Shown here in pieces: positions 47,086-55,584 of a stretch of 64,000 nucleotides of DNA. The position numbers and the translations under genes are program-made. The notes beneath the pieces are model-generated. The model was not told the DNA's origin. It did not search any database and saw only the letters and a program-made list of their open reading frames with translations. Origin of the DNA: Microbulbifer variabilis. GTDB lineage: Bacteria; Pseudomonadota; Gammaproteobacteria; Pseudomonadales; Cellvibrionaceae. The stretch lies in the NCBI RefSeq assembly GCF_020524905.1, contig NZ_JAIVKI010000015.1, positions 62,001-126,000 on the forward strand, given 5' to 3'. Numbering within the stretch: position 1 is the first letter of the stretch; every line of letters begins with the position of its first letter.

Positions 47086-47354
47086 TAGGGAGCCTCTGGA
47101 TACTTCCGTAATACCTCTGCAGGCATTGAACTCTGCAGAGGTTAGGCACAGTTCGCTGCGAATGGCCCCAGCTCTTTACAAGAGTTGCAACACGACAGAT
47201 GCAGCCTTTAAGGCCCATCCTGCGAGGTTCGCAGAGCGATTTACACTCTGTGTTGCGACTTCTTCAAAGGTTTAGACACTCCTGCGAAGCCGCGTCTTGA
47301 ATGTGAATCCCTCTACAGGTCAGAGGCATCACGGAATTATTCAGAAACTCCTTA
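47086..47354 (-). mobile_element. MITE-like repeat, copy G, in a T3SS-regulon leader
   Basis: Ends TTAGGGAGCCTCTGGATA and GGAATTATTCAGAAACTCCTTA. The interior is inverted relative to copy D (GCAGAGGTTAGGCACAG reads as its reverse complement). About 269 bp. It spans the region between the activator-type box and the 47484 gene. ORFs inside are shadows. Confidence 0.68.
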
Positions 47355-47483
47355 GTTACAAATTGCGATTTGGAATTTTGAAAGTGTTTTTTTGTTGCAA
47401 CCTGTTGAAGTCAAGATGCCATATCTTTAACAGCCAGTTTTTATCAAAATCAAGTTTATGTAGCCAGGTTAAGAATTTATAGT

Positions 47484-47834
47484 ATGTCTAAAGTTACTAC
47501 CAAAAATTGTAATTTTATTAGGGAAGTCCAAAATGTTCACAGCACGCAAACTTCGAAGGAGCTGCCTCAGCCCAACATAAAAACACATAGACTACAAGAA
47601 TGCTCTCGTGCTTCCAGTGACAATGGCGCAAAAGATATTCCTGTAGGTACTCCAAACGCTATCACAAGTCTAGGTTCCACCATACAAATAGAATCCCTTA
47701 AACAGGCCTTGATTAATCTCATGGAGAACCTTACCCAAACCATGAGCGAGGATAGCTTCCCAAGTGCCGACCAAAAGATCAATGCTGTCAGGGCTAGCTT
47801 ACAAGAGATGGAAGAAGCAGCGACTAAAGTATAA
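47484..47834 (+). CDS. Small T3SS-regulon protein, paralogue of the 34.4-kb gene
   Basis: 116 aa, soluble. The N-terminal half is polar (Thr/Ser/Asn-rich). The C-terminal helical half is SLKQALINLMENLTQTMSED SFPSADQKINAVRASLQEMEEA. It shares with the 34431 gene the pattern L..L...L...I.E..P.SA..KI..I...I...E and the promoter box type. It lies 130 bp upstream of the OTU-like gene, probably in one transcript. A chaperone or small substrate role is possible. Confidence 0.55.
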   Translation: MSKVTTKNCNFIREVQNVHSTQTSKELPQPNIKTHRLQECSRASSDNGAKDIPVGTPNAITSLGSTIQIESLKQALINLMENLTQTMSEDSFPSADQKINAVRASLQEMEEAATKV

Positions 47835-47964
47835 ATACGCTGATTAAGCACCTTCACACTCTCGCCCACGATTTTCAACTAAAGATTTTTGATGGGACGG
47901 ACTAAAGATAGCTTAACGAAACAACCCTTTATTTCGAACAATCAATTTTCTGGAGTTTTTTACC

Positions 47965-48783
47965 GTGCCTCTATTCAATTTTAAACTACCTAAGATGCCA
48001 CCGGTCAAGCCGATCAAGAAAGTTCAAGGACCGAACCTGAGCAAAACTAACCTGAGCAAAACTAACCTGAGCGAAACAAGTATAAAGCCCACTCGTTTTG
48101 AAAAGGTAAAAGCGGATGCCCTCTGGGCTATCAAGTACTCCTGCAAGGCTTTCAATCATATTGCACTGGGAGATGGTCACAAAACTTCCGCCGCCCGCCA
48201 ACCAGAGTCAATCAGTAAAAGTGAATCCCTTAATAGAGTAAAAGATTTAAGACTACCTGAAAAAGTTCAGCCACCTATCTTATCTGACAAGGCGTGGTTT
48301 GCTAATAAAACGTTATCTGATAAAGCGTGGACTAAAAATCTAGCGGACTATATCAAAACGGACGGCGCTTGGGCAGGAAGTAGTGGTGACAGTTTTCCCG
48401 AACTTCTCTCCCACTACCTAAAGCGCCCAATCAATGTAGTCTCGGTCCCCGAAGGAGGGGAAGCTTATGTTAACCAGCTCGGTAAAAAGTATGAAAATGG
48501 TGATTCACAGGCGATTAACCTACTGCTGAAGGATGATCACTTCCAAGTGATAAATAATAATGTTTCCACCACCAAAGAGCTTGCTGAACTTTTTAAGGGT
48601 AACGCTTTAGAATTGGCTGATGTGCAAGCAGACGGAAACTGTTTATTTTCTGCCGTATGTAAAGCGACAAACCAACCAACAAAGAACGCTTTGGAGTTAC
48701 GTACTGGGCTAGGAGACTGGGTTATAAAGAATCAGGATCGCGAGGATGTAAAAAATGTCATCAAATTTATGAGACTAATTTAG
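47965..48783 (+). CDS. Candidate effector with permuted OTU-like deubiquitinase halves
   Basis: 272 aa, no Sec signal. Residues ~124-197 read like the C-terminal half of an OTU domain: DYIKTDGAWAG, ELLSHYLKRPINVVSV, NLLLKDDHFQVI with candidate catalytic His192. Residues ~215-268 read like the N-terminal half: LADVQADGNCLFSAVCKATN with Asp223 and Cys226 in the DGNC box. So the halves are in reversed order. The N-terminus (LPKMPPVKPIKKV, then three NLSKT/NLSET repeats) would be the export signal. After the TAG, another frame continues as YETNLDQILGVDIVMP, so the 3' end may be frameshifted. TAAAG 58 nt upstream of the start is a weak box. Confidence 0.6.
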   Translation: MPLFNFKLPKMPPVKPIKKVQGPNLSKTNLSKTNLSETSIKPTRFEKVKADALWAIKYSCKAFNHIALGDGHKTSAARQPESISKSESLNRVKDLRLPEKVQPPILSDKAWFANKTLSDKAWTKNLADYIKTDGAWAGSSGDSFPELLSHYLKRPINVVSVPEGGEAYVNQLGKKYENGDSQAINLLLKDDHFQVINNNVSTTKELAELFKGNALELADVQADGNCLFSAVCKATNQPTKNALELRTGLGDWVIKNQDREDVKNVIKFMRLI

Positions 48784-49001
48784 ATCAGATATTGGGTGTC
48801 GATATCGTGATGCCATGCGCTAACCCACAAAACCATGACCCCCATGCCTAACAGCGCCATAGTCAAGCTTATCAAGGGCTTAAGGAAGACTGGGGACAAC
48901 TGCAATGGTTTTGCCAATGAGGATATGCAGCGAGTCAATACACAGGGTTCATTTGTAAGCTTTATTTCAAAAGCACCCTGCTGACTACACCAGTGCCCCT
49001 G

Positions 49002-49038
49002 AAAATCCCCCATTCCAATAAATAAGATGGGGGATTTT
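49002..49038. terminator. Bidirectional terminator hairpin
   Basis: AAAATCCCCCAT (49002-49013) pairs perfectly with ATGGGGGATTTT (49027-49038). Located between the convergent OTU-like (+) and FG-GAP lipoprotein (-) genes, 20 bp past the latter's stop. Confidence 0.75.
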
Positions 49039-49057
49039 AGCGGACGTCAGGCTTCAA

Positions 49058-51112
49058 TCAGTACATGTAAACCGCACCGGAATTCTCAGCCTGGTTATTA
49101 TCCGGATCATTATTAATCCCGGTAGAATGACTGCTTTCAGCTGGAGCGCCTACGGCTAGGGTATGACCGTCCGCACTGAGGCTGACAGAAAAACCGAACC
49201 AATCATCTGTACCGCTATTGCCTGCTTTCAGATACGCTTTTTGCAACCAGGTCTTATCAACCAGCGTAAACACATACGCTGCGCCAGCATTTTCGACATT
49301 ATTATTATTTTGTTCTCCCCCTATACCCTTTGCACTACTGTCTTCATAGGGCGCCCCCACTACCAGGGTTCGACCATCATCAGCCAGGCTAACGGACTCA
49401 CCAAAAGTGTCAGAGGCATCTGAGTTACTGGCCTTTAAGTAGGTCTGCTGTGCCCACTGGCGATCTACACGGGCAAACACATAGGCAGCACCAGAGTCTC
49501 GGGCTTCATTATTGCTTTGATCGCCATCAGTGCCTGCTGCGTTACTATCTTCTCCGATGGCACCAACGGCCAAAATGTCACCACTAGCATTCAGGGTAAC
49601 CGATTGACCGAAAAAATCCTCTGAATCAGTATTGCTGGCTTTGATATACGCCTGTTGTGCCCAATTACCATCCGTACGGGAGAAAACATAGCAAGCGCCA
49701 GCCTGTTCGGCTTCATTGTTGTTTTGCTCACCATCAATACCGACAGCGCTACTGCCTTCTCCAACCGCGCCAACGGCCATCGTAGAACCATCTCCGCTCA
49801 GGCTGACGGAAATTCCGAATTCATCTTTGGCGCCGGTATTGCTTGCCTTAACATACGCTTCCTGTACCCAGCTGCCATCCATATGGGAAAAAACATAGAC
49901 CGCTCCTGAGTTCGAAGTATCACTAGTGCCCTGCCCCTCATCATTCCCTTCATTAATAGTATCTACCCGCAATGTACCGCTATCATCAAGAAAGTTGAGG
50001 TTAATACTGGGGTCAGTTTGATCGCCATTGATACCAATAGCTCTGCCATCTTCAAAAGGCGCACCTACCGCAAGAAGGCGGCCGTCATCACTGAGACTTA
50101 AAGAGCGCCCAAAATGATCATCGGCGTCTGTATTACTCGCTTTGATATACGCATCTTGTGTCCAGCTGCCATCTACACGTGTAAAAACATAGACCGCGCC
50201 GGAACCTGGGGCATCAGTATTACCTTGGTCGCCATTGATTCCTGTTGTGCCACTGCTCTCAAAGGGTGCGCCAACGGCTAAAGTATTGCCGTCTCCACTG
50301 AGGGCAACAACACCGAAAAACCATCCTCCACTATTATTACTGGCTTTGAGATAGGCCTCCTGTACCCAGGCGTTATCTATCCGTACAAACACATAGACCG
50401 CACCGGCTGGGCCGATGCCGTCATCGTTTTCCTGGTCGCCATTGATACCGACCGCATCGCTTTTCTCACTAACAGCGCCTACTGCCAGGGTGTGGCCATC
50501 GGCACTAATGGCAACCGACGCTCCGAAGAAATCGTCAGCGCCGGTATTGCTGGCCTTAAAGTAGCCAATGCTCTCCACCAAGGTGTCGTTCACAGCAAGG
50601 GGGGCTGAATCAGTGCACTGCTCTTGCTCTCCCGCTTTGTTACAAGCTTGCAGAATATATTGCGCATTTGTTCGGGCGTGGAGGGGCACCTCCAAAGCCA
50701 GGGTCTCACTACCCTGGGGAATATCCTCGACCAAAGGTGTGAAACCGGAAACCCCATCAGGGTTTTCCAGCAGATGGTAATGAGTAGCCCCTTCCGCGTC
50801 GGCCCAATTAAAACGGAAAATCTTGATTGCCTCGAAGCTCAGAGTAAAATCCTGGGCTATTCCAGGGGCGGCAGGTGGATCTTCTTCAGGTGGATCTTCT
50901 TCAGGTGGATCTTCTGCGGGTGGATCTTCTGCGGGTGGATCTTCTTCAGGTGGATCTTCTGCAGGTGGATCTTCCGCAGGCGACTCTGCTACCGCGGTAT
51001 CTTCACCGCTAGTATCGCCATTATTAGACCCCCCGCCACTACAGCCAGCAAGGGTAGAGAGAAATACAGCCATAATAATGGCCTTGTAGCTCTGAATGGT
51101 CACTTTCATCAA
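49058..51112 (-). CDS. FG-GAP/integrin-like beta-propeller lipoprotein 1
   Basis: 684 aa. Lipoprotein signal ending LAGCSGGG (Cys24), then an acidic proline linker with seven EDPP units. A fibronectin-like module (~residues 85-175; FRFNWADAEGATHYHLLENPDG) precedes about seven propeller blades, each with YLKASN..DDFFG.SVALS.DG.TLAVGA and GAVYVF. These correspond to FG-GAP/integrin-alpha repeats with Ca2+-binding-like loops (GINGDQ.N). Predicted to be surface- or periplasm-exposed and adhesive. Its promoter carries the T3SS-type box 54 bp upstream. Confidence 0.85.
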   Translation of the reverse strand: MMKVTIQSYKAIIMAVFLSTLAGCSGGGSNNGDTSGEDTAVAESPAEDPPAEDPPEEDPPAEDPPAEDPPEEDPPEEDPPAAPGIAQDFTLSFEAIKIFRFNWADAEGATHYHLLENPDGVSGFTPLVEDIPQGSETLALEVPLHARTNAQYILQACNKAGEQEQCTDSAPLAVNDTLVESIGYFKASNTGADDFFGASVAISADGHTLAVGAVSEKSDAVGINGDQENDDGIGPAGAVYVFVRIDNAWVQEAYLKASNNSGGWFFGVVALSGDGNTLAVGAPFESSGTTGINGDQGNTDAPGSGAVYVFTRVDGSWTQDAYIKASNTDADDHFGRSLSLSDDGRLLAVGAPFEDGRAIGINGDQTDPSINLNFLDDSGTLRVDTINEGNDEGQGTSDTSNSGAVYVFSHMDGSWVQEAYVKASNTGAKDEFGISVSLSGDGSTMAVGAVGEGSSAVGIDGEQNNNEAEQAGACYVFSRTDGNWAQQAYIKASNTDSEDFFGQSVTLNASGDILAVGAIGEDSNAAGTDGDQSNNEARDSGAAYVFARVDRQWAQQTYLKASNSDASDTFGESVSLADDGRTLVVGAPYEDSSAKGIGGEQNNNNVENAGAAYVFTLVDKTWLQKAYLKAGNSGTDDWFGFSVSLSADGHTLAVGAPAESSHSTGINNDPDNNQAENSGAVYMY

Positions 51113-51139
51113 CTCTTATAGATTTCACCAAATACCGGC

Positions 51140-51194
51140 ATTATCTGCTTTTGCCCAAATCCTCTCTTTAGCTTTTGGGCTTTTTTTTGTTAAT
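51140..51194 (-). promoter_or_regulatory. T3SS-type activator box and -10, FG-GAP lipoprotein 1
   Basis: Minus strand: AACAAAAAAAA then GCCCAAAAGCTAAAG (ends at 51166), followed after 20 nt by GATAAT (51140-51145). The right half is nearly the same as at the sctA promoter. Confidence 0.55.
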
Positions 51195-51276
51195 TTCTGA
51201 AGATTTCGGGGGTCAAGCGCCCGAAAGAGTTATCGGGAATACCTACTGCCGCATAAAGGTAAAAAAAGGCCCAGGA

Positions 51277-51540
51277 ATGAGCCATAAAAGGAATGAAAAA
51301 CTCAGCAACCAAGGGTCTACTGATAAACAGCACTTCAAAGTGAAAAATTTAGTATGCCAGGATCAATCACCAGCAGATCAACACAATAAAGTACAATACA
51401 TCAACAAAACACAATCAAGCTCTTATTTCACGGAGGCGAGATCATTTTATTCACCAAGAACAGTACAAACTCACCCCAAATACTTCAAACACCTAATCGA
51501 CAAAAAAATAACCCAAGCTTCCCGGTCGACGCAATTCTGA
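51277..51540 (+). CDS. Doubtful 87-aa basic ORF
   Basis: From ATG 51277 (MSHKRNEKLSNQGSTDKQ) the frame encodes a basic, Ser/Gln/Lys-rich polypeptide ending RSTQF. CAGGA precedes the ATG. The composition is similar to the polar N-termini of the candidate effectors, but there is no motif and no box. It may be a real small substrate or chance. Confidence 0.25.
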   Translation: MSHKRNEKLSNQGSTDKQHFKVKNLVCQDQSPADQHNKVQYINKTQSSSYFTEARSFYSPRTVQTHPKYFKHLIDKKITQASRSTQF

Positions 51541-51710
51541 CCCCGGTGGCCATTTTTTGACAAAAACTTACCTGATCACAACCAGTGGACTAATTACTGC
51601 CAGTGAACGAAATCAAGAAGTTCTGATTAACCTACCCTCAAAAATAAAACCTCCCAATACTTTTGGAAATGGGAGGTGAAGCATTTGACTACCGCTATCT
51701 ATTTATCCAC

Positions 51711-52391
51711 TTATAAGGCCTCTTCAATATTCACAGTCGCGTCCATTGCTTGATAATTTCTTAAGAGATCTTTTGCGCGGCCAATGCTTTGTTTAAATCT
51801 CTCTAATGTTGGTTCTCCAGAATCATTAGAACCTAAGAAATATTTTTTATCCTCTTCAAGTTCCGATATATTGGATTGTGCTTTCTCAATTGTTGACCTA
51901 TGTAATCCTTCAGCACGACCCATTAGCTCACCCACCTCAACTATCAGAGGCTCTATTACATTTGTGCTAAAATTCGCAAAGGTCGACACTAAAGCCTGCG
52001 GATAACTTATACCACCTATGCCACGATCAGGATCAAAAAGATTTTCCGTGCACTTTAAATGTTCTTCACATCTACCCGCAAAAGTGTCATGAAGTTTGTC
52101 TTCTCTGTCCACAGAAGATTTAGTGCCCCTGACTGCTATATCTTTCGCGTATTTACCATTTGAATGAATATTTGCGCTCATCATCTGTTCTTTTAAGTTT
52201 TTGGATGCAGGTGCAATAATGTTTGGCTTGGAAGGATGAGCCTTAAAAGATGACAATTTGCTGAAAAATGTCGTTATTCTTGCGCGAATTTTGCCTATTC
52301 TACTTTTCGGTTCGCTCGTTTTGTCAATTTGCTGTGTTTCTACTATGCGCCTGTTCGCATCAGCCTTAACAGCTTCATAGGTAGTTTTCAT
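51711..52391 (-). CDS. Candidate T3SS effector, helical
   Basis: 226 aa, soluble. After a polar N-terminus comes a basic amphipathic stretch (KSRIGKIRARITTFFSKLSSFKAHPSKPNI, ~residues 28-58), then helical segments (STNVIEPLIVEVGELMGRAEGLHRSTIEKAQSNISELEEDKKYF). The basic stretch parallels those in the proteins at 45575, 60688 and 61718. A box-like sequence with TAAAAT at 19-nt spacing lies 61 nt upstream. No enzyme motif seen. Confidence 0.55.
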   Translation of the reverse strand: MKTTYEAVKADANRRIVETQQIDKTSEPKSRIGKIRARITTFFSKLSSFKAHPSKPNIIAPASKNLKEQMMSANIHSNGKYAKDIAVRGTKSSVDREDKLHDTFAGRCEEHLKCTENLFDPDRGIGGISYPQALVSTFANFSTNVIEPLIVEVGELMGRAEGLHRSTIEKAQSNISELEEDKKYFLGSNDSGEPTLERFKQSIGRAKDLLRNYQAMDATVNIEEAL

Positions 52392-52426
52392 ATTAAGTTA
52401 ATCCTAAATAATAGTACTTCAGTCAA

Positions 52427-52468
52427 ATTTTATTAAAATCAGCCAGTTAATCTTTCAATTTTTGACTT
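52427..52468 (-). promoter_or_regulatory. Putative T3SS activator box and -10, 226-aa gene
   Basis: Minus strand: AGTCAAAAATTGAAAG (gene-proximal end 52452), then after exactly 19 nt TAAAAT (52427-52432). The left half is weak. The box-to-ATG distance is 61 nt. Confidence 0.45.
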
Positions 52469-52872
52469 GCAAGTATAAGATACGGTCAATTTTAATAAGA
52501 TATTTTCAGAAATGGCGACATACGCTTATCTTCTAGCGACATAAAGGGATTGCAGTTATTAATTAAAACCAAGTCTAAGCGAAATAACCATAACCTCGAT
52601 TATGGTATTTAGTGACCGGTATCTACCGGGCCAGAAAGGAGTCTATCTTACCCCCTACCCTATCCTTAAGTTTTTAAATGCAAAATAATCGCAACTTTAC
52701 AGGCTGCCTGGCTCCGAAACACCGCCCAACAGGATGGCTTAAAAAGGGGCATTTCCGCAAGGCTACAAACCTTTTAGCGCAATAGCCTGATTCTACCCAC
52801 CTCATCACGTAGCTTTATCAATTAAGCGCCCCCTCGCGATAGCAGCACCAACCGCTCGCAATAACGCCTGAA

Positions 52873-52926
52873 ACCTAAAAATAGACGCCTGAAACTTAAA
52901 GAAAATAAATCAGCTACCTGGATAAT
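52873..52926 (+). promoter_or_regulatory. T3SS-type activator box and -10, FG-GAP lipoprotein 2
   Basis: ACCTAAAAATAGACG then CCTGAAACTTAAAG (52873-52901), followed after exactly 19 nt by GATAAT (52921-52926). The ATG is 60 nt past the box. Confidence 0.6.
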
Positions 52927-52961
52927 CATCCCTTCATACCCACTCCCCATAGCCAATAAAA

Positions 52962-54953
52962 ATGACCATTCAATATTACAAAGTTCTACTGATACTGCTG
53001 CTTCTTTCGATCCTTTCGGGATGTAGCGGAGGCTCCAGTGATCAAAAGACTGTCGACGAAGAACCGGCTGTCGCAGAGTCGCCTGCAGAAGACCCACCCG
53101 CGGAAGACCCACCCGCAGAAGACCCGCCCGCGGAAGACCCGCCCGCGGAAGACCCGCCCGCGGAAGACCCGCCCGCGGAAGACCCGCCCGCAGAAGACCC
53201 GCCCGCAGAAGACCCGCCTGCTGCCCCCGGCGTAGCTCAGGATTTCACCCTGAGCTTTGAGGCTGTCAAAATTTTCCGTTTTAACTGGACCGACGCCGAA
53301 GGGGCCACCCACTACCATCTGCTGGAAAACCCCGATGGGAGCTCCGGTTTTAACCCGGTTGTGGAGAATATCCCCCAGGGCAGCGGCACCCTGGCTTTGG
53401 AAGTGCCCCTCCACGCCCGCACAAACGCACAATATATACTGCAAGCCTGTAACGGCGAGAACGAGCAAGAGCAGTGCACTGACTCAGACCTGCTCTCTGT
53501 CAGCGATACCCTGGTAGCGAGTATTGGCTACTTCAAGGCCAGCAACACCGACCCAGGTGACAATTTTGGTTTCGCTATCAGCCTTAGCGCCGATGGCCAC
53601 ACTCTGGCCGTAGGGGCTCATTACGAGCGGAGCAGCGCCACCGGTATCGATGGGGATCAGTCCGATAATGGCGCCGCTTACGCAGGCGCGGTCTATGTGT
53701 TTGCCAAGGTGGGAGAAACCTGGGTACAGCAGGCCTACCTCAAAGCCAGCAATACCGATGAGTATGACTTTTTCGGTAGTTCGGTCAGCCTCAGTGCCGA
53801 TGGCCACACCCTGGCTGTGAGCGCCCTAGGTGAGGGCAGTAGCGCAACCGGTATTGATGGCGATCAGTCCGATAATAGCGCCGAAAGAGCTGGCGCGGTC
53901 TATGTGTTTGTCCGGGTGGACGAAACCTGGGTTCAACAGGCCTATCTAAAAGCCAGTAATACCGATGCTCATGATAGCTTCGGTCGCTCTGTCAGCCTCA
54001 GTGCCGATGGCTACACCCTGGCTGTGGGGGCTGATAACGAGGAGAGCAGCGCAACCGGTATCGGCGGAGATCAGCTCGATAATAGCGCCTCCAATGCTGG
54101 CGCGGTCTATGTGTTTACTCGGGAGAATGACGCCTGGGTACAGCAAGCCTATATCAAGGCCAGCAATACTGATGCCTATGACAATTTTGGCTACTCTGTC
54201 AGCCTCAGTGCCAATGGCCGCACCCTGGCTGTGAGCGCCCTAGGTGAGGGCAGTAGCGCAACCGGTATTGATGGCGATCAGTCCGATAATAGCGCCTCCA
54301 ATGCTGGCGCGGTCTATGTGTTTACTCGGGAGGACAATACCTGGGTACAGCAGGCCTACCTCAAAGCCAGTAATACTGATGCTGATGATTATTTCGGCAG
54401 CTCCGTCAGCCTCAGTGCCGATGGCCACACCCTGGCTGTGGGGGCTGATAACGAGGAGAGCAGCGCTACCGGTATTGATGGCGACCAGTCAGATAACAGC
54501 GCTTCGGGCGCTGGTGCAGCCTATCTGTTTGCTCAAGTGGGTAAGACCTGGGTACAGCAGGCCTACCTTAAAGCCAGCAATACCGATGGCGATGATTTAT
54601 TCGGTGGTTCCGTCAGCCTCAGTGCCGATGGACGCACACTGGCTGTAGCGGCTATTTTCGAGGCCAGTAGCGCCGCCGGTATCAACGGCGACCAGTCGGA
54701 TAATAGCGTCGTTGCCTTTGCTTCCAGCGCTGGCGCAGTCTATGTATTTAGCCGAGGGGAGGAAGTCTGGGCTCAGCAGGCCTATGTCAAGGCCAGCAAT
54801 AACAGTCTTCTTTTTGGTACCTCTGTCGCCCTTAGCGCCGATGGCCACACTCTGGCCGTAGGGGCTCATTACGAGCGGAGCAGCGCCACCGGTATCGATG
54901 GGGATCAGTCCGATAATAGCGCCGAAAGATCTGGCGCGGTCTATGTTTACTGA
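52962..54953 (+). CDS. FG-GAP/integrin-like beta-propeller lipoprotein 2
   Basis: 663 aa. Signal ending ILSGCSGG (Cys21), nine EDPP units encoded by a 15-bp tandem repeat, a fibronectin-like module (FRFNWTDAEGATHYHLLENPDG), then about seven FG-GAP blades. Higher GC than the surrounding candidate effectors. The first ~210 residues and the promoter are almost the same as in lipoprotein 3, so the pair arose by duplication. Exported by Sec/Lol, not by the T3SS, yet carrying a T3SS-type promoter box. Adhesion to host or prey surfaces is a plausible role. Confidence 0.87.
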   Translation: MTIQYYKVLLILLLLSILSGCSGGSSDQKTVDEEPAVAESPAEDPPAEDPPAEDPPAEDPPAEDPPAEDPPAEDPPAEDPPAEDPPAAPGVAQDFTLSFEAVKIFRFNWTDAEGATHYHLLENPDGSSGFNPVVENIPQGSGTLALEVPLHARTNAQYILQACNGENEQEQCTDSDLLSVSDTLVASIGYFKASNTDPGDNFGFAISLSADGHTLAVGAHYERSSATGIDGDQSDNGAAYAGAVYVFAKVGETWVQQAYLKASNTDEYDFFGSSVSLSADGHTLAVSALGEGSSATGIDGDQSDNSAERAGAVYVFVRVDETWVQQAYLKASNTDAHDSFGRSVSLSADGYTLAVGADNEESSATGIGGDQLDNSASNAGAVYVFTRENDAWVQQAYIKASNTDAYDNFGYSVSLSANGRTLAVSALGEGSSATGIDGDQSDNSASNAGAVYVFTREDNTWVQQAYLKASNTDADDYFGSSVSLSADGHTLAVGADNEESSATGIDGDQSDNSASGAGAAYLFAQVGKTWVQQAYLKASNTDGDDLFGGSVSLSADGRTLAVAAIFEASSAAGINGDQSDNSVVAFASSAGAVYVFSRGEEVWAQQAYVKASNNSLLFGTSVALSADGHTLAVGAHYERSSATGIDGDQSDNSAERSGAVYVY

Positions 54954-55350
54954 ATTTTGCAAGGAGTGTATTAAGGAGTGGCCCTGAAGCCCTTTGGTGG
55001 GACTGATATTGGTGTATAACACCAGCGTTGAAAGGCTGATAAATACGCCTATATCAGTCCACCCCTACATTTACGCACCCAGCTAGGTCTCTAGCCTCCC
55101 TGGGTGCGCTCCCAAAACAGAATGCGCTCAAATTCAGTCAGTGCACCAAAGAAATCCTCTACCACCCGGCTCCCAGTTAACCCCTGACATTTTCATTAAC
55201 CTCGGGCGTGCCGCATCTATAAAACCCTTAGCTCAGTGGCTTTCCATAGAAGGTGGCCAAGGACAAGCGCAGCACCAACCTAATTCTGAAGAGCTTCTGG
55301 CTTTTCTTTCAGGAACTCTCTGCTGATCAAATATCTCAACATCATTACTG

Positions 55351-55375
55351 AATAGGAATAGGAATAGGAATAGGA
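55351..55375 (+). repeat. AATAGG hexanucleotide tract
   Basis: Four tandem AATAGG units plus a final A, about 120 bp upstream of the box of FG-GAP lipoprotein 3. A slippage-prone tract outside any credible gene. Confidence 0.6.
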
Positions 55376-55495
55376 GCGCCGGTTTATCAACCGAATAACC
55401 AAGCCTATAAGGGATACCCATAATAAATAAGAGGGACGGCCTTCTTTCTGTTTCTTGAAAATGGCAACACCAACCGCACCCCGATAACGGCAGAA

Positions 55496-55549
55496 ATCTA
55501 TAAAAAAATGCCTAAATACTAAAGAAAAAAAATCGGCAAACGAGATAAT
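55496..55549 (+). promoter_or_regulatory. T3SS-type activator box and -10, FG-GAP lipoprotein 3
   Basis: ATCTATAAAAAAATG then CCTAAATACTAAAG (55496-55524), followed after exactly 19 nt by GATAAT (55544-55549). The ATG is 60 nt past the box, as for lipoprotein 2. Confidence 0.6.
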
Positions 55550-55584
55550 CCCCCCATCTTGTCCACGCCAAAAAGTCAACAACT

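Noticed and set aside
50568..51121. Plus-strand frames with GGSSSGGSSAG-type repeats opposite the FG-GAP 1 gene
   Set aside because: They are antisense shadows of the EDPP-coding repeat and have no start context.
51153..51190. GCCCAAA / TTTTGGGC followed by eight T on the plus strand, terminator-like
   Set aside because: No plus-strand gene ends nearby, and the same bases form the right half of the activator box for the minus-strand FG-GAP gene; the hairpin is probably incidental.
53086..53220. Regular 15-bp repeats that could suggest a CRISPR or satellite
   Set aside because: They are in-frame EDPPA codons inside a lipoprotein, with no unique spacers.
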